A DNA stretch of 64,000 bases from CBDCUI01 sp965223115 (GCA_965223115.1 OZ244982.1:1550001-1614000), one strand, 5' to 3'. Positions 18,046 to 26,170 are shown, counted from the stretch's first letter. Notes: generated from the sequence alone by a model not told the origin. Numbers and translations: made by a program.

Positions 18046-18120
18046 TTAAGTTTTTTTTAACTGTTCCCAAACAATATAAATAGCGACTAACAATATCAGC
18101 AAATAAATAAAGTTGTACAT
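18046..18120 (-). CDS. 24-residue small membrane peptide
   Basis: Codes MYNFIYLLILLVAIYIV followed by WEQLKKT: a single hydrophobic segment with a short basic C-terminal tail. A good ribosome site AGGGGGTAGAA lies right before ATG. It is very short, so the call rests on the ribosome site and the clean membrane-peptide pattern. It sits inside element A; no homologue is seen in element B. Confidence 0.4.
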   Translation of the reverse strand: MYNFIYLLILLVAIYIVWEQLKKT

Positions 18121-18478
18121 TTCTACCCCCTAAAACTATTACTCCTAATTGATTGCTATAGGGATGCTATTTTAAATAAGGATTTATCTGAGTTTTTCAA
18201 GAAACGAGGTTATTTGCAGTAAATTTTCAGTATCTAGATTTAAGAGCATGAAACAGTTAGGAATATCAGATTATAATTTTTTATAAAAATAAGAAAAATA
18301 ATCTATAAGTAACATCTTAATTAACATACACAAGCAATCTTTTGATAGGCAACCAACAACCCACTGGTTTAATCCTAAACATCCTACAAAGATTGTCTGA
18401 GAATAAATATTTCTGACTAGTCCCTTTCATATATTCGCTGGACTTTTATCTCAATCAACCTCTTCTGCTTTTAAATTT

Positions 18479-18658
18479 TTATACAATAGCTTTTTGTATA
18501 CGGTCAATAATAAGATTATCTAGCTGATCTATTACTCCTAGAATTGAGGTGGTTAAACGATACCCCGTATGTACACATTCTTGACAATAAAGATACGCAC
18601 TCTCGAGTAAATCAAAATCTCGGAAGGTGTTGATGAATCGGATATTCTCACGATACAT
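18479..18658 (-). CDS. 59-residue frame of unknown function
   Basis: MYRENIRFINTFRDFDLLE... to ...IIDRIQKAIV, with two Cys in YLYCQECVHTG. The composition is protein-like, mixing hydrophobic and charged residues, and could fold as helices. No ribosome site is visible before ATG and I do not recognise it. It may be a remnant of a longer gene. Confidence 0.3.
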   Translation of the reverse strand: MYRENIRFINTFRDFDLLESAYLYCQECVHTGYRLTTSILGVIDQLDNLIIDRIQKAIV

Positions 18659-18706
18659 TTAGTTTGTTAATTTAGCTATTCAGTTATTAATTAGAATTAG
18701 CATTTA

Positions 18707-18898
18707 TCAAGTTTCTTCAAGCTTCCAAACTTCACAACATCTTCTTTTCCATCTAGATTCATGTTCGTCATCATCTGATTCTTCTTCATGTTCGTAGTGC
18801 TCACACTCTTTTTCACTATGCTCCTTTCTTACCTCATGATCACTTTTATATTCTTCTCTTTCTAATTCTTCATAATACTTTCGTTTTTTCTCACTCAT
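18707..18898 (-). CDS. Small highly charged protein of unknown function
   Basis: 63 residues from ATG at 18898, chosen because AAGGTGAAT precedes it; the longer frame to 19015 would run through the CRP-type operator. The product is almost entirely Glu, Lys, Arg, His and Asp, ending CCEVWKLEET. It would be soluble and probably helical or disordered. A CRP-type site lies 80 bp upstream. Low-complexity coding makes homology claims unsafe. Confidence 0.4.
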   Translation of the reverse strand: MSEKKRKYYEELEREEYKSDHEVRKEHSEKECEHYEHEEESDDDEHESRWKRRCCEVWKLEET

Positions 18899-18978
18899 AT
18901 TCACCTTGTTCTTTACGAGCTTTTCATTCTTCTCGTTCTTTCCTACGATATTCTTTTTCTTCTTCTTATGAATCTGAA

Positions 18979-18994
18979 TGTGACATAGATCACA
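18979..18994. promoter_or_regulatory. CRP-type operator, second copy
   Basis: TGTGA-CATAGA-TCACA, again a perfect pair of CRP half-sites. The following bases TTTATCTATATACCTTTT are identical to those after the site at 3307; over 34 bp the two loci differ at only three positions, all in the central six. It lies 80 bp upstream of the charged small gene at 18898. Confidence 0.55.
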
Positions 18995-19358
18995 TTTATC
19001 TATATACCTTTTCAATATCAGAAAAACTACCTAAGCAATTTTCTAAATTTAATAAAAAAATAAATAGATTAATTAGAAAATTATTCATGCATAAACTATA
19101 TAGGTAGTATTTGAATATTACTTTTGTTAAAACAAATTGATATATGTGTTTAATTAAAAAAATTAACTACATTAATTATTATAAGGTATGAAGTTGATCA
19201 CAATACTCTTATGCAATAACGAATTAGAATTTCCTTCTCAAGGTTGAGGTAGTAATTGGGAAAGCAACCATTCAGTGCAAACTACAACACCCCAATTATA
19301 GCCTTGTGACTTTTACGAGAATTTAGACAAGTAACAAACAACGAGGCTCGATAACGTT
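18995..19358. other. Upstream region of the first FG-GAP gene
   Basis: AT-rich, no gene. From about 19120 onward it becomes similar to 22110-22387 upstream of the second FG-GAP gene, and from AAGGTATGAAG (near 19180) to the start codon the two are practically identical, so any shared promoter must lie here. TTGATC in the AAGTTGATCACAATACTC segment could be a -35, but no good -10 follows. Confidence 0.4.
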
Positions 19359-21488
19359 ATGGATAACGATAACATTCAATTCTGTCATGTGAATTCTTTA
19401 CTGCAATTTTTTATTTTTTTATTTGCACTGCTTTTATTTACAACACCTGGATATACTCAAGTAGTTAGTTCATATCAAAAAATTAGCTCTCTTGCAGGCG
19501 GTTTTACTGAAGCAGGAGGCGTTCTTGAAAACGGTGATGATTTTGGTGAGTCCTTAGAAAGCATTGGCGATTTAGACAATGATGGTGTTATCGACCTAGC
19601 AGTAGGTACCGCTAAAGATGATGATGGTGGTACAAATCGTGGCGCGGTTTATATCTTGTTTATGAACACAGATGGAACAGTTAAACAACTGCAAAAAATC
19701 AGTTCAACGACAGGTGGTCTACCAAACAATCTTCTTGACGATGAAGATTTTTTTGGCATTGGTGTCACTGGCCTAGGTGATATAGATAATGATGGTGTTG
19801 AAGATATAGCGGTTGGTTCGCGAAAAGACGATGATGGCGGTTTAGACAGAGGGGCAGTTTATATCTTATTCATGAACACAGATGGAACAGTTAAGAATCA
19901 TCAAAAAATTAGTGACACGGCTGGTGGATTTACTGGCAACATTGCAAATGAAAATTTCTTTGGGTCTGACCTAGCCTCATTAGGAGATTTCGACAATGAT
20001 GGCATCACTGACTTGATCGTATCTCAAGAAAAAAATGACGATGGTGGTACCGATCGTGGTGCAGTTTGGTTGTTATTTTTAAATTCTAATGGCACCGTAA
20101 AAAGTCATCAAAAAATTAGTGATACCACAGCAGGTCTAAATGTTGTACTAGATGATGAAGATCAATTTGGTCAATCTGCAATTGCAATTGGTGACCTCGA
20201 TAATGATGGTATTACAGATATTGCTGTGGGTGTAGAACGTGATGACGATGGTGGCACAGATCGTGGTGCCGTTTATGTACTTTTTCTAAAAGCTGACGGC
20301 AAAGTTAAAGATCATCAAAAGATTAGTGATACCGAAGGCGGCTTCACTGGTTTACTGGAAGACGGTGATGAATTTGGCCAATCCGTAACCGCACCGGGTG
20401 ATATTAATAATGATGGTGTACCCGACTTAATAGTTGGGGCTGAACATGCCGATTCACCTGATGGCACCGTAATTAAAACTGGGGAAGCTTGGATTCTTTA
20501 CCTCAATCGACATGGTGAAGTTATAGACCATGACTTAATAACCTCAGGTAGTATGAACTTCGATACTTTACTTGCAAACGTCAATGTTGGACAAGCAGTT
20601 ACGCCATTAGGTGATCTAGATGGTGATGGGTTTATAGACTTCGCAGCCTCTGCCGACGGCGATAAAGACGGCGGAACATTGCGAGGCGCTGTATATGTCA
20701 TCTTCTTAGAAGATCTTACCAACGGCAACACTCCACCACCTGATACAGGACCTATCGTTGCTGCTACCTTACCTTCAAGTCGTTCAGTTCAAGTAGGTCA
20801 AACTGCGACAGCCTTTGCTACGATCATTAATTCTGGTAGTGATGATGCAATTTTCTGCAGTGTAAATCCGGATATAACGATACCTGCTGAATTTAGCTAT
20901 CAAGCTACAGATGCAATGAATAATCTTATTGGAGATATAAACACTCAAGTTGATATCGCACCTGGTGCAGCACAAAATTTTGTGGTCAGCTTCACACCTA
21001 GCGCTCCTTTTGCACCAGTTGACGTACCATTCAAGTTTGACTGTGTAAATACAGATGTTGCAACCAGCACTGTAGGGCTAAATACACTAGCTCTTTCCGC
21101 AGACAATGTACCCGTACCTGATATTATCGGTTTAACTACCGTAGTAGATTTACAAGCGATGGTAGGAGCCACATCTGTATTTGCAGTAGCTTCATCCAAC
21201 GTAGGTACTGGTGATAGTATTACAGTAAGCGTTGATGACAATGGTAAAAATTTACCTGTAAATGTAACCCTATGCCAAACAGACACTGCTACAGGAGCTT
21301 GTATTAGTGCAATTGCCCCCACAGCGGATGTTAATTACTCAACAAATAGTACTGCTTCATTTGCAGTGTTTGTTGAAGCCACTGCAGCAATTGCAAATGA
21401 TCCAGCAAACAATCGTCTCTTTATTCGCTTCACAGATAGCGGAGGTGTTGTAAGAGGAGGTACAAGTACTGCAGTAAGAACTCAGTAA
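19359..21488 (+). CDS. Secreted FG-GAP (integrin-alpha-like) repeat protein, copy 1
   Basis: 709 residues. Sec signal peptide at the N-terminus (LLQFFIFLFALLLFTTPGYTQ). Residues about 40-460 hold six or seven repeats of roughly 60-70 residues, each with FG..., GDLDNDGVIDLAVG-type calcium loops (DxDxDG) and RGAVYILF, as in FG-GAP/VCBS beta-propellers of surface adhesins. After a Pro-rich linker (NTPPPDTGP) comes a C-terminal part of about 240 residues with beta-sandwich-like composition and several Cys. It is probably exported and binds a surface ligand. Residues 147-412 differ from copy 2, while both ends are the same. Loci and repeats around it suggest transfer. Confidence 0.8.
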   Translation: MDNDNIQFCHVNSLLQFFIFLFALLLFTTPGYTQVVSSYQKISSLAGGFTEAGGVLENGDDFGESLESIGDLDNDGVIDLAVGTAKDDDGGTNRGAVYILFMNTDGTVKQLQKISSTTGGLPNNLLDDEDFFGIGVTGLGDIDNDGVEDIAVGSRKDDDGGLDRGAVYILFMNTDGTVKNHQKISDTAGGFTGNIANENFFGSDLASLGDFDNDGITDLIVSQEKNDDGGTDRGAVWLLFLNSNGTVKSHQKISDTTAGLNVVLDDEDQFGQSAIAIGDLDNDGITDIAVGVERDDDGGTDRGAVYVLFLKADGKVKDHQKISDTEGGFTGLLEDGDEFGQSVTAPGDINNDGVPDLIVGAEHADSPDGTVIKTGEAWILYLNRHGEVIDHDLITSGSMNFDTLLANVNVGQAVTPLGDLDGDGFIDFAASADGDKDGGTLRGAVYVIFLEDLTNGNTPPPDTGPIVAATLPSSRSVQVGQTATAFATIINSGSDDAIFCSVNPDITIPAEFSYQATDAMNNLIGDINTQVDIAPGAAQNFVVSFTPSAPFAPVDVPFKFDCVNTDVATSTVGLNTLALSADNVPVPDIIGLTTVVDLQAMVGATSVFAVASSNVGTGDSITVSVDDNGKNLPVNVTLCQTDTATGACISAIAPTADVNYSTNSTASFAVFVEATAAIANDPANNRLFIRFTDSGGVVRGGTSTAVRTQ

Positions 21489-21508
21489 CTGTTTAAAAAA
21501 CTTTAAAT

Positions 21509-21546
21509 GGAACACTTTTGTGCGCTATGAACGCATAAAGTGTTCC
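21509..21546. terminator. Hairpin after FG-GAP copy 1
   Basis: Perfect 10-bp stem GGAACACTTT / AAAGTGTTCC with an inner TGCG/CGCA pairing, 20 bp past the stop. The following AGAATTCTTT has only a short T-run, so termination strength is uncertain. The same hairpin follows copy 2. Confidence 0.6.
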
Positions 21547-21604
21547 AGAATTCTTTATAAACGCTTAATGCTACAATATATTTAAGAAAATCCTTATACA
21601 AATA

Positions 21605-21776
21605 TGGAGCTGGCGATAGGATTTGAACCTACGACCTGCTGATTACAAATCGGAATTAATCAATCAACTACGACTCGTTACAATAAGTAACGACAAGCAT
21701 TTCAAACGATTACAATTAACTTTTAATTGTCACTCACTACTGATTATTGAACTTAGTGGTGGTCTAGTGTCCCATT
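21605..21776 (-). repeat. tRNA-Thr 3' fragment plus conserved arm, right copy
   Basis: 47 bp identical to the 3' part of the intact tRNA-Thr (CCA end to the anticodon arm), then a 125-bp arm ending GTGGTCTAGTGTCCCATT. The arm matches the copy at 17572-17743. The switch from tRNA identity to arm lies at the anticodon stem, a common crossover point of tyrosine integrases. Confidence 0.8.
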
Positions 21777-22170
21777 CTTATCTCTGGTTAAGTAATTATT
21801 AATAATTAGTTTGTATTAATTTAATAAGATAAAATTAGCTGTGGTGCTAATTTGAGAGGTGTAATAAGATTTTTATGACTTAATTGATCTAAGTAATCTA
21901 ATTCGTCATTCTTTTTCTTTAATTTCACGTTGTCTAGCAGATATTTCTTCTTGTTCTTTTTTCTATTTGTTCTTTTAAAGATTTAATAGAAATTGTATTA
22001 ATTGTCTATTAATTTCCTCATAACCCACATGAATGGTTATTGTAGATAAAAAATGTTAATAACGTTACTTAACTCATACTTAGCAGGTAACCTTAGACTG
22101 TGAATGTTAATTTCTTAAAACAAATTAAAACATGTAATTAATTAAAAAAATTAACTGCGTTAATTCTTAT
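21777..22170. other. AT-rich region in element B with decayed coding traces
   Basis: No intact gene. On the minus strand near 21906-22000 two overlapping frames code Lys/Glu-rich pieces (IKSLKEQIEK and KEQEEISARQREIKEKE) that would join by one frameshift, suggesting the remnant of a small charged gene like the one in element A. Confidence 0.3.
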
Positions 22171-22245
22171 AAGGTATGAAGTTGATCACAATACTCTTAT
22201 GCAAAAATGAAAAGGTATGAAGTTGATCACAATACTCTTATGCAA
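22171..22245. repeat. Tandem 34-bp repeat upstream of FG-GAP copy 2
   Basis: AAGGTATGAAGTTGATCACA plus the next 14 bases occurs at 22171-22204 and again at 22212-22245, a 41-bp period. Only one copy precedes the first FG-GAP gene. It contains the TTGATCA palindromic core TGATCA. Confidence 0.8.
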
Positions 22246-22387
22246 TAACGAATTAGAATTTCCTTCTCAAGGTTGAGGTAGTAATTGGGAAAGCAACCAT
22301 TCAGTGCAAACTACAACACCCCAATTATAGCCTTGTGACTTTTACGAGAATTTAGACAAGTAACAAACAACGAGGCTCGATAACGTT

Positions 22388-24517
22388 ATGGATAACGATA
22401 ACATTCAATTCTGTCATGTGAATTCTTTACTGCAATTTTTTATTTTTTTATTTGCACTGCTTTTATTTACAACACCTGGATATACTCAAGTAGTTAGTTC
22501 ATATCAAAAAATTAGCTCTCTTGCAGGCGGTTTTACTGAAGCAGGAGGCGTTCTTGAAAACGGTGATGATTTTGGTGAGTCCTTAGAAAGCATTGGCGAT
22601 TTAGACAATGATGGTGTTATCGACCTAGCAGTAGGTACCGCTAAAGATGATGATGGTGGTACAAATCGTGGCGCGGTTTATATCTTGTTTATGAACACAG
22701 ATGGAACAGTTAAACAACTGCAAAAAATCAGTTCAACGACAGGTGGTCTACCAAACAATCTTCTTGACGATGAAGATTTTTTTGGCATTGGTGTCACTGG
22801 CCTAGGTGATATAGATAATGATGGTGTAAACGATATTGCCGTGGGTGCATACAGTGATGATGATGGTGGTTTAGATCGTGGTGCATTATATATTCTATTT
22901 TTAAATTCAAATGGAACTGTCAAAAGCTTTCAAAAAATTAGTTCAACAGCTGGGGGATTTTTTGGCACACTTACGGATGGCAATCGATTCGGGTCTAATA
23001 TTGCTACATTAGGCGATTTTGATAATAACGGTACAACTGACTTAATCGTATCGCATAAAAATGACGATGACGGCGGTACAGATCGCGGTGCTTTATGGCT
23101 TATATTTTTAAACTCAGATGGAACTGTAAAAGGCCATCAAAAAATTAGTGATACAGCGGGTGGATTTATCCCATCATTACATGATTGGGATCAGTTTGGC
23201 GAATCAGCCACATTGATTGGAGACCTCGATAATGATGGTGTAAAGGATATAGCCGTGGGTGCTGCAAGTGATGACAGTGGTGGCACAGACCGTGGTGCAG
23301 TATATATCCTCTTCTTAAATCCCGATGGTACTGTAAAAAGATCTTCAAAAATTAGTGATACTCAAGGTAATTTCACTGGTTTACTCGAAAATTTCGATCA
23401 ATTTGGACAATCTGTAACTACGCCAGGTGACATCAATGGTGATGGTATACCTGATCTTGTTGTAGGTGCAGAACATGCTGAATCGCTAGACGGCACTATA
23501 GATAAGGCAGGTGAAGTTTGGCTTGTTTACTTAGATCGTGAAGGTGATGCAATATCGCAAGAGTTGATTACCTCTGGAAGCATGGGCTTTGAAAATCTAA
23601 AAGCGAATGCGAACTTTGGCCACGCAGTTACGCCATTAGGTGATCTAGATGGTGATGGGTTTATAGACTTCGCAGCCTCTGCCGACGGCGACAAAGACGG
23701 CGGAACATTGCGAGGCGCTGTATATGTCATCTTCTTAGAAGATCTTACCAACGGCAACACTCCACCACCTGATACAGGACCTATCGTTGCTGCTACCTTA
23801 CCTTCAAGTCGTTCAGTTCAAGTAGGTCAAACTGCGACAGCCTTTGCTACGATCATTAATTCTGGTAGTGATGATGCAATTTTCTGCAGTGTAAATCCGG
23901 ATATAACGATACCTGCTGAATTTAGCTATCAAGCTACAGATGCAATGAATAATCTTATTGGAGATATAAACACTCAAGTTGATATCGCACCTGGTGCAGC
24001 ACAAAATTTTGTGGTCAGCTTCACACCTAGCGCTCCTTTTGCACCAGTTGACGTACCATTCAAGTTTGACTGTGTAAATACAGATGTTGCAACCAGCACT
24101 GTAGGGCTAAATACACTAGCTCTTTCCGCAGACAATGTACCCGTACCTGATATTATCGGTTTAACTACCGTAGTAGATTTACAAGCGATGGTAGGAGCCA
24201 CATCTGTATTTGCAGTAGCTTCATCCAACGTAGGTACTGGTGATAGTATTACAGTAAGCGTTGATGACAATGGTAAAAATTTACCTGTAAATGTAACCCT
24301 ATGCCAAACAGACACTGCTACAGGAGCTTGTATTAGTGCAATTGCCCCCACAGCGGATGTTAATTACTCAACAAATAGTACTGCTTCATTTGCAGTGTTT
24401 GTTGAAGCCACTGCAGCAATTGCAAATGATCCAGCAAACAATCGTCTCTTTATTCGCTTCACAGATAGCGGAGGTGTTGTAAGAGGAGGTACAAGTACTG
24501 CAGTAAGAACTCAGTAA
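22388..24517 (+). CDS. Secreted FG-GAP (integrin-alpha-like) repeat protein, copy 2
   Basis: 709 residues, same signal peptide, repeat plan and C-terminal domain as copy 1. Residues 1-146 and 413-709 are the same in both; the middle propeller repeats carry many substitutions (for example SDDDGGLDRGALYILFLN against KDDDGGLDRGAVYILFMN) but keep length and the DxDxDG loops. That equal length with no indels means the repeats remain in register. The gene is followed by the same hairpin and by the intact tRNA-Thr. A surface or secreted binding protein is the likely role; ligand unknown. Confidence 0.8.
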   Translation: MDNDNIQFCHVNSLLQFFIFLFALLLFTTPGYTQVVSSYQKISSLAGGFTEAGGVLENGDDFGESLESIGDLDNDGVIDLAVGTAKDDDGGTNRGAVYILFMNTDGTVKQLQKISSTTGGLPNNLLDDEDFFGIGVTGLGDIDNDGVNDIAVGAYSDDDGGLDRGALYILFLNSNGTVKSFQKISSTAGGFFGTLTDGNRFGSNIATLGDFDNNGTTDLIVSHKNDDDGGTDRGALWLIFLNSDGTVKGHQKISDTAGGFIPSLHDWDQFGESATLIGDLDNDGVKDIAVGAASDDSGGTDRGAVYILFLNPDGTVKRSSKISDTQGNFTGLLENFDQFGQSVTTPGDINGDGIPDLVVGAEHAESLDGTIDKAGEVWLVYLDREGDAISQELITSGSMGFENLKANANFGHAVTPLGDLDGDGFIDFAASADGDKDGGTLRGAVYVIFLEDLTNGNTPPPDTGPIVAATLPSSRSVQVGQTATAFATIINSGSDDAIFCSVNPDITIPAEFSYQATDAMNNLIGDINTQVDIAPGAAQNFVVSFTPSAPFAPVDVPFKFDCVNTDVATSTVGLNTLALSADNVPVPDIIGLTTVVDLQAMVGATSVFAVASSNVGTGDSITVSVDDNGKNLPVNVTLCQTDTATGACISAIAPTADVNYSTNSTASFAVFVEATAAIANDPANNRLFIRFTDSGGVVRGGTSTAVRTQ

Positions 24518-24537
24518 CTGTTTAAAAAACTTTAAAT

Positions 24538-24575
24538 GGAACACTTTTGTGCGCTATGAACGCATAAAGTGTTCC
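24538..24575. terminator. Hairpin after FG-GAP copy 2
   Basis: Same GGAACACTTT / AAAGTGTTCC hairpin as after copy 1, 20 bp past the stop. Confidence 0.6.
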
Positions 24576-24633
24576 AGAATTCTTTATAAACACTTAATGC
24601 TACAATATATTTAAGAAAATCCTTATACAAAAA

Positions 24634-24709
24634 TGGAGCTGGCGATAGGATTTGAACCTACGACCTGCTGATTACAAATCAGCTGCTCTACCAACTGAGC
24701 TACGCCAGC
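24634..24709 (-). tRNA. tRNA-Thr (anticodon TGT)
   Basis: 76 nt including an encoded CCA. Cloverleaf is complete: GCTGGCG acceptor, GCTCAGTTGGTAGAGC D arm, CTGATTTGTAATCAG anticodon arm with TGT, and GGTTCAAATCC T arm. Its 3' 47 nt recur at 21605 and, decayed, at 17572, which marks it as an integration site. The gene itself is intact, as expected when insertion rebuilds the 3' end. Confidence 0.95.
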
Positions 24710-24734
24710 AATACGAACTCAAAAGTGTAAAGAA

Positions 24735-25427
24735 TTAACTTGATTCAGGCAATGGATCAATACATGGTCGGGCAATTTTTTGTAGCAGATTGCCCCCATC
24801 CTTCTGCATCCAATCTTTCTGTTTAACTTTATTGGATGGTGTTTCACTAAAATCGAGCCAATGACGGGTAACATCTTCATAGCGCGTCTGTACGGTTACC
24901 TTAAACCCTAGTTTATTTAAATTTTCTCTTCTAAGCTTGGCGCGCTTATAGCCATTATATAACCCTAATGATATAGCTTTGGCATGTTTCCCTGTGCGAA
25001 TAATGAAATAATCTTTTACATTAGCTGCTTTGAGATCTGACGCTGTTTGTTTAGCTGCCTCCATAGTCTTTGCAGCCGGTAAATATACCCAATATGATTT
25101 TGGCTCTTTATCCGTTATAGATTTACGAACTGGATAGAAACCACCTTTTTTCAATTTTTCTTCAAGTATCTTTATTTCTTCATCTTCAAAAAATGGTCCA
25201 ATTGAATAACACTTTACAGGTTGAGTTTTATCAGTTTTTGATTTTTTTGGTGGCTTTACATTTTTATTAGGTGATTTTTTTTCAGCAACTTCTTTCAGGA
25301 GCACTAATTCCTGTATGCCTGCTGGTACAACCTGCGGAACAACAGGTTCATTTTTTTCTGAAAATGCAACCCCCCATATCAAGTAACATATATTCATAAC
25401 AAGTAAAAGAATAAACAAAGAGCGCAT
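24735..25427 (-). CDS. SPOR-domain membrane protein
   Basis: 230 residues. One N-terminal membrane segment (SLFILLLVMNICYLIWGVAF), a Lys/Pro-rich linker (SPNKNVKPPKKSKTDKTQ), then a SPOR-like domain from CYSIGPFFEDEEI to about residue 185. SPOR domains bind glycan strands lacking stem peptides at the division septum. It follows coaX by 2 bp and is the third gene of birA-coaX-SPOR, an arrangement I recall from other gammaproteobacteria. Confidence 0.8.
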   Translation of the reverse strand: MRSLFILLLVMNICYLIWGVAFSEKNEPVVPQVVPAGIQELVLLKEVAEKKSPNKNVKPPKKSKTDKTQPVKCYSIGPFFEDEEIKILEEKLKKGGFYPVRKSITDKEPKSYWVYLPAAKTMEAAKQTASDLKAANVKDYFIIRTGKHAKAISLGLYNGYKRAKLRRENLNKLGFKVTVQTRYEDVTRHWLDFSETPSNKVKQKDWMQKDGGNLLQKIARPCIDPLPESS

Positions 25428-25429
25428 AT

Positions 25430-26170
25430 CTATAATTTCTCCGCGATTATTGCTAAGCCATCTACGACTAATGTTGCTTCATGCTCTAAACCTATCTTGA
25501 TCATCGGTATCATTTTTTCTGCGTCACCACCTGTGATAATTATTCTATCGAATATAGCAAATTTATCTTGCATAGTATTAATAACATATTCAATCCCGCC
25601 TGCAACTGCACTTATACATCCTGTATACATGGCATCTTCGGTTGTATCTGGCAATACACTATAGTCTCCTGTTTTTGTAATGTTTGCTATATCTGTGCCA
25701 CTCGATAAAGAATACTTCATCGTCGTAATTCCAGGCATAATTACCCCACCATGGTGTTTACCATTATTATCAATAGCATCAATCGTAACAGCTGTCCCAC
25801 AATCTATAACACATTTATTGCCGCTATAGTTTACATGCGCTGCTAGCATAGCAACTAACCGGTCTACGCCTAAATTTTCTGGATTTTTATAACAATGCTT
25901 TATACCAAAAGTATCTTGCAAAGGATCCACAAAGTAATAATTACTTATCAGATTATCATTTAAGACTTTTTTCAACGCTTGATTAAACTGATCATTGAGA
26001 ACTGAACAAATTACCACTCGATTAAACGCTTCATCATTTTCAAATATTGATTTGATCTCATCAATTTTATTTTTTGATTTGTATGTTATTACACCAGACT
26101 CTTTGATAGCAGAACCATCCTGCTTAGCAAATTTACAACGGCTATTACCAATATCTAACAACAGATTCAT
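25430..26170 (-). CDS. coaX: Type III pantothenate kinase
   Basis: 246 residues. DIGNSRCKFA phosphate-1 motif at the N-terminus, GVDRLVAMLAA, VIDCGTAVTIDAID and HHGGVIMPG are the CoaX signatures of the ASKHA fold. It phosphorylates pantothenate in the first step of CoA synthesis. The start overlaps the birA stop by 4 bp, so the two are translationally coupled. Confidence 0.93.
   Translation of the reverse strand: MNLLLDIGNSRCKFAKQDGSAIKESGVITYKSKNKIDEIKSIFENDEAFNRVVICSVLNDQFNQALKKVLNDNLISNYYFVDPLQDTFGIKHCYKNPENLGVDRLVAMLAAHVNYSGNKCVIDCGTAVTIDAIDNNGKHHGGVIMPGITTMKYSLSSGTDIANITKTGDYSVLPDTTEDAMYTGCISAVAGGIEYVINTMQDKFAIFDRIIITGGDAEKMIPMIKIGLEHEATLVVDGLAIIAEKL

Larger units (their letters stand above)
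17572..21604. mobile_element. Candidate att-bounded non-autonomous element A (about 4.0 kb)
   Basis: Bounded on both sides by direct copies of the 3' part of tRNA-Thr (17572-17618, with two mismatches, and 21605-21651). Inside, from left to right: the conserved arm (end of 172 bp of homology), an imperfect inverted repeat, a 24-residue membrane peptide gene, two small minus-strand frames, a CRP-type site and the first FG-GAP gene. It has no recombinase, replication or transfer gene. The layout is that of an element integrated by tyrosine recombination in the tRNA anticodon arm, probably moved by an enzyme encoded elsewhere. Tandem duplication of a chromosomal block is the alternative. Confidence 0.5.
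21605..24633. mobile_element. Candidate att-bounded non-autonomous element B (3029 bp)
   Basis: Lies between the 47-bp tRNA-Thr 3' copy at 21605-21651 and the same bases inside the intact tRNA at 24634-24680; those 47 bp are identical. It holds the conserved arm, a decayed small charged frame near 21906-22000, a tandem 34-bp repeat and the second FG-GAP gene. No integrase. Its length, 3029 bp, equals the offset between the two FG-GAP genes, so the right parts of elements A and B line up exactly. Confidence 0.55.

Noticed and set aside
18899..19015. N-terminal extension of the charged small gene
   Set aside because: It would code through the CRP-type operator and has no ribosome site, while ATG at 18898 has AAGGTG before it.
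21906..22000. Lys/Glu-rich minus-strand coding trace in element B
   Set aside because: Broken by a stop and a frame change and too short to call as a gene or to show homology to the charged gene of element A; noted only as a trace.
20498..24351. Minus-strand frames of 60-125 codons inside the FG-GAP genes
   Set aside because: They recur in both copies only because the plus-strand DNA is duplicated; repetitive codon use of the propeller repeats opens the other strand by chance.
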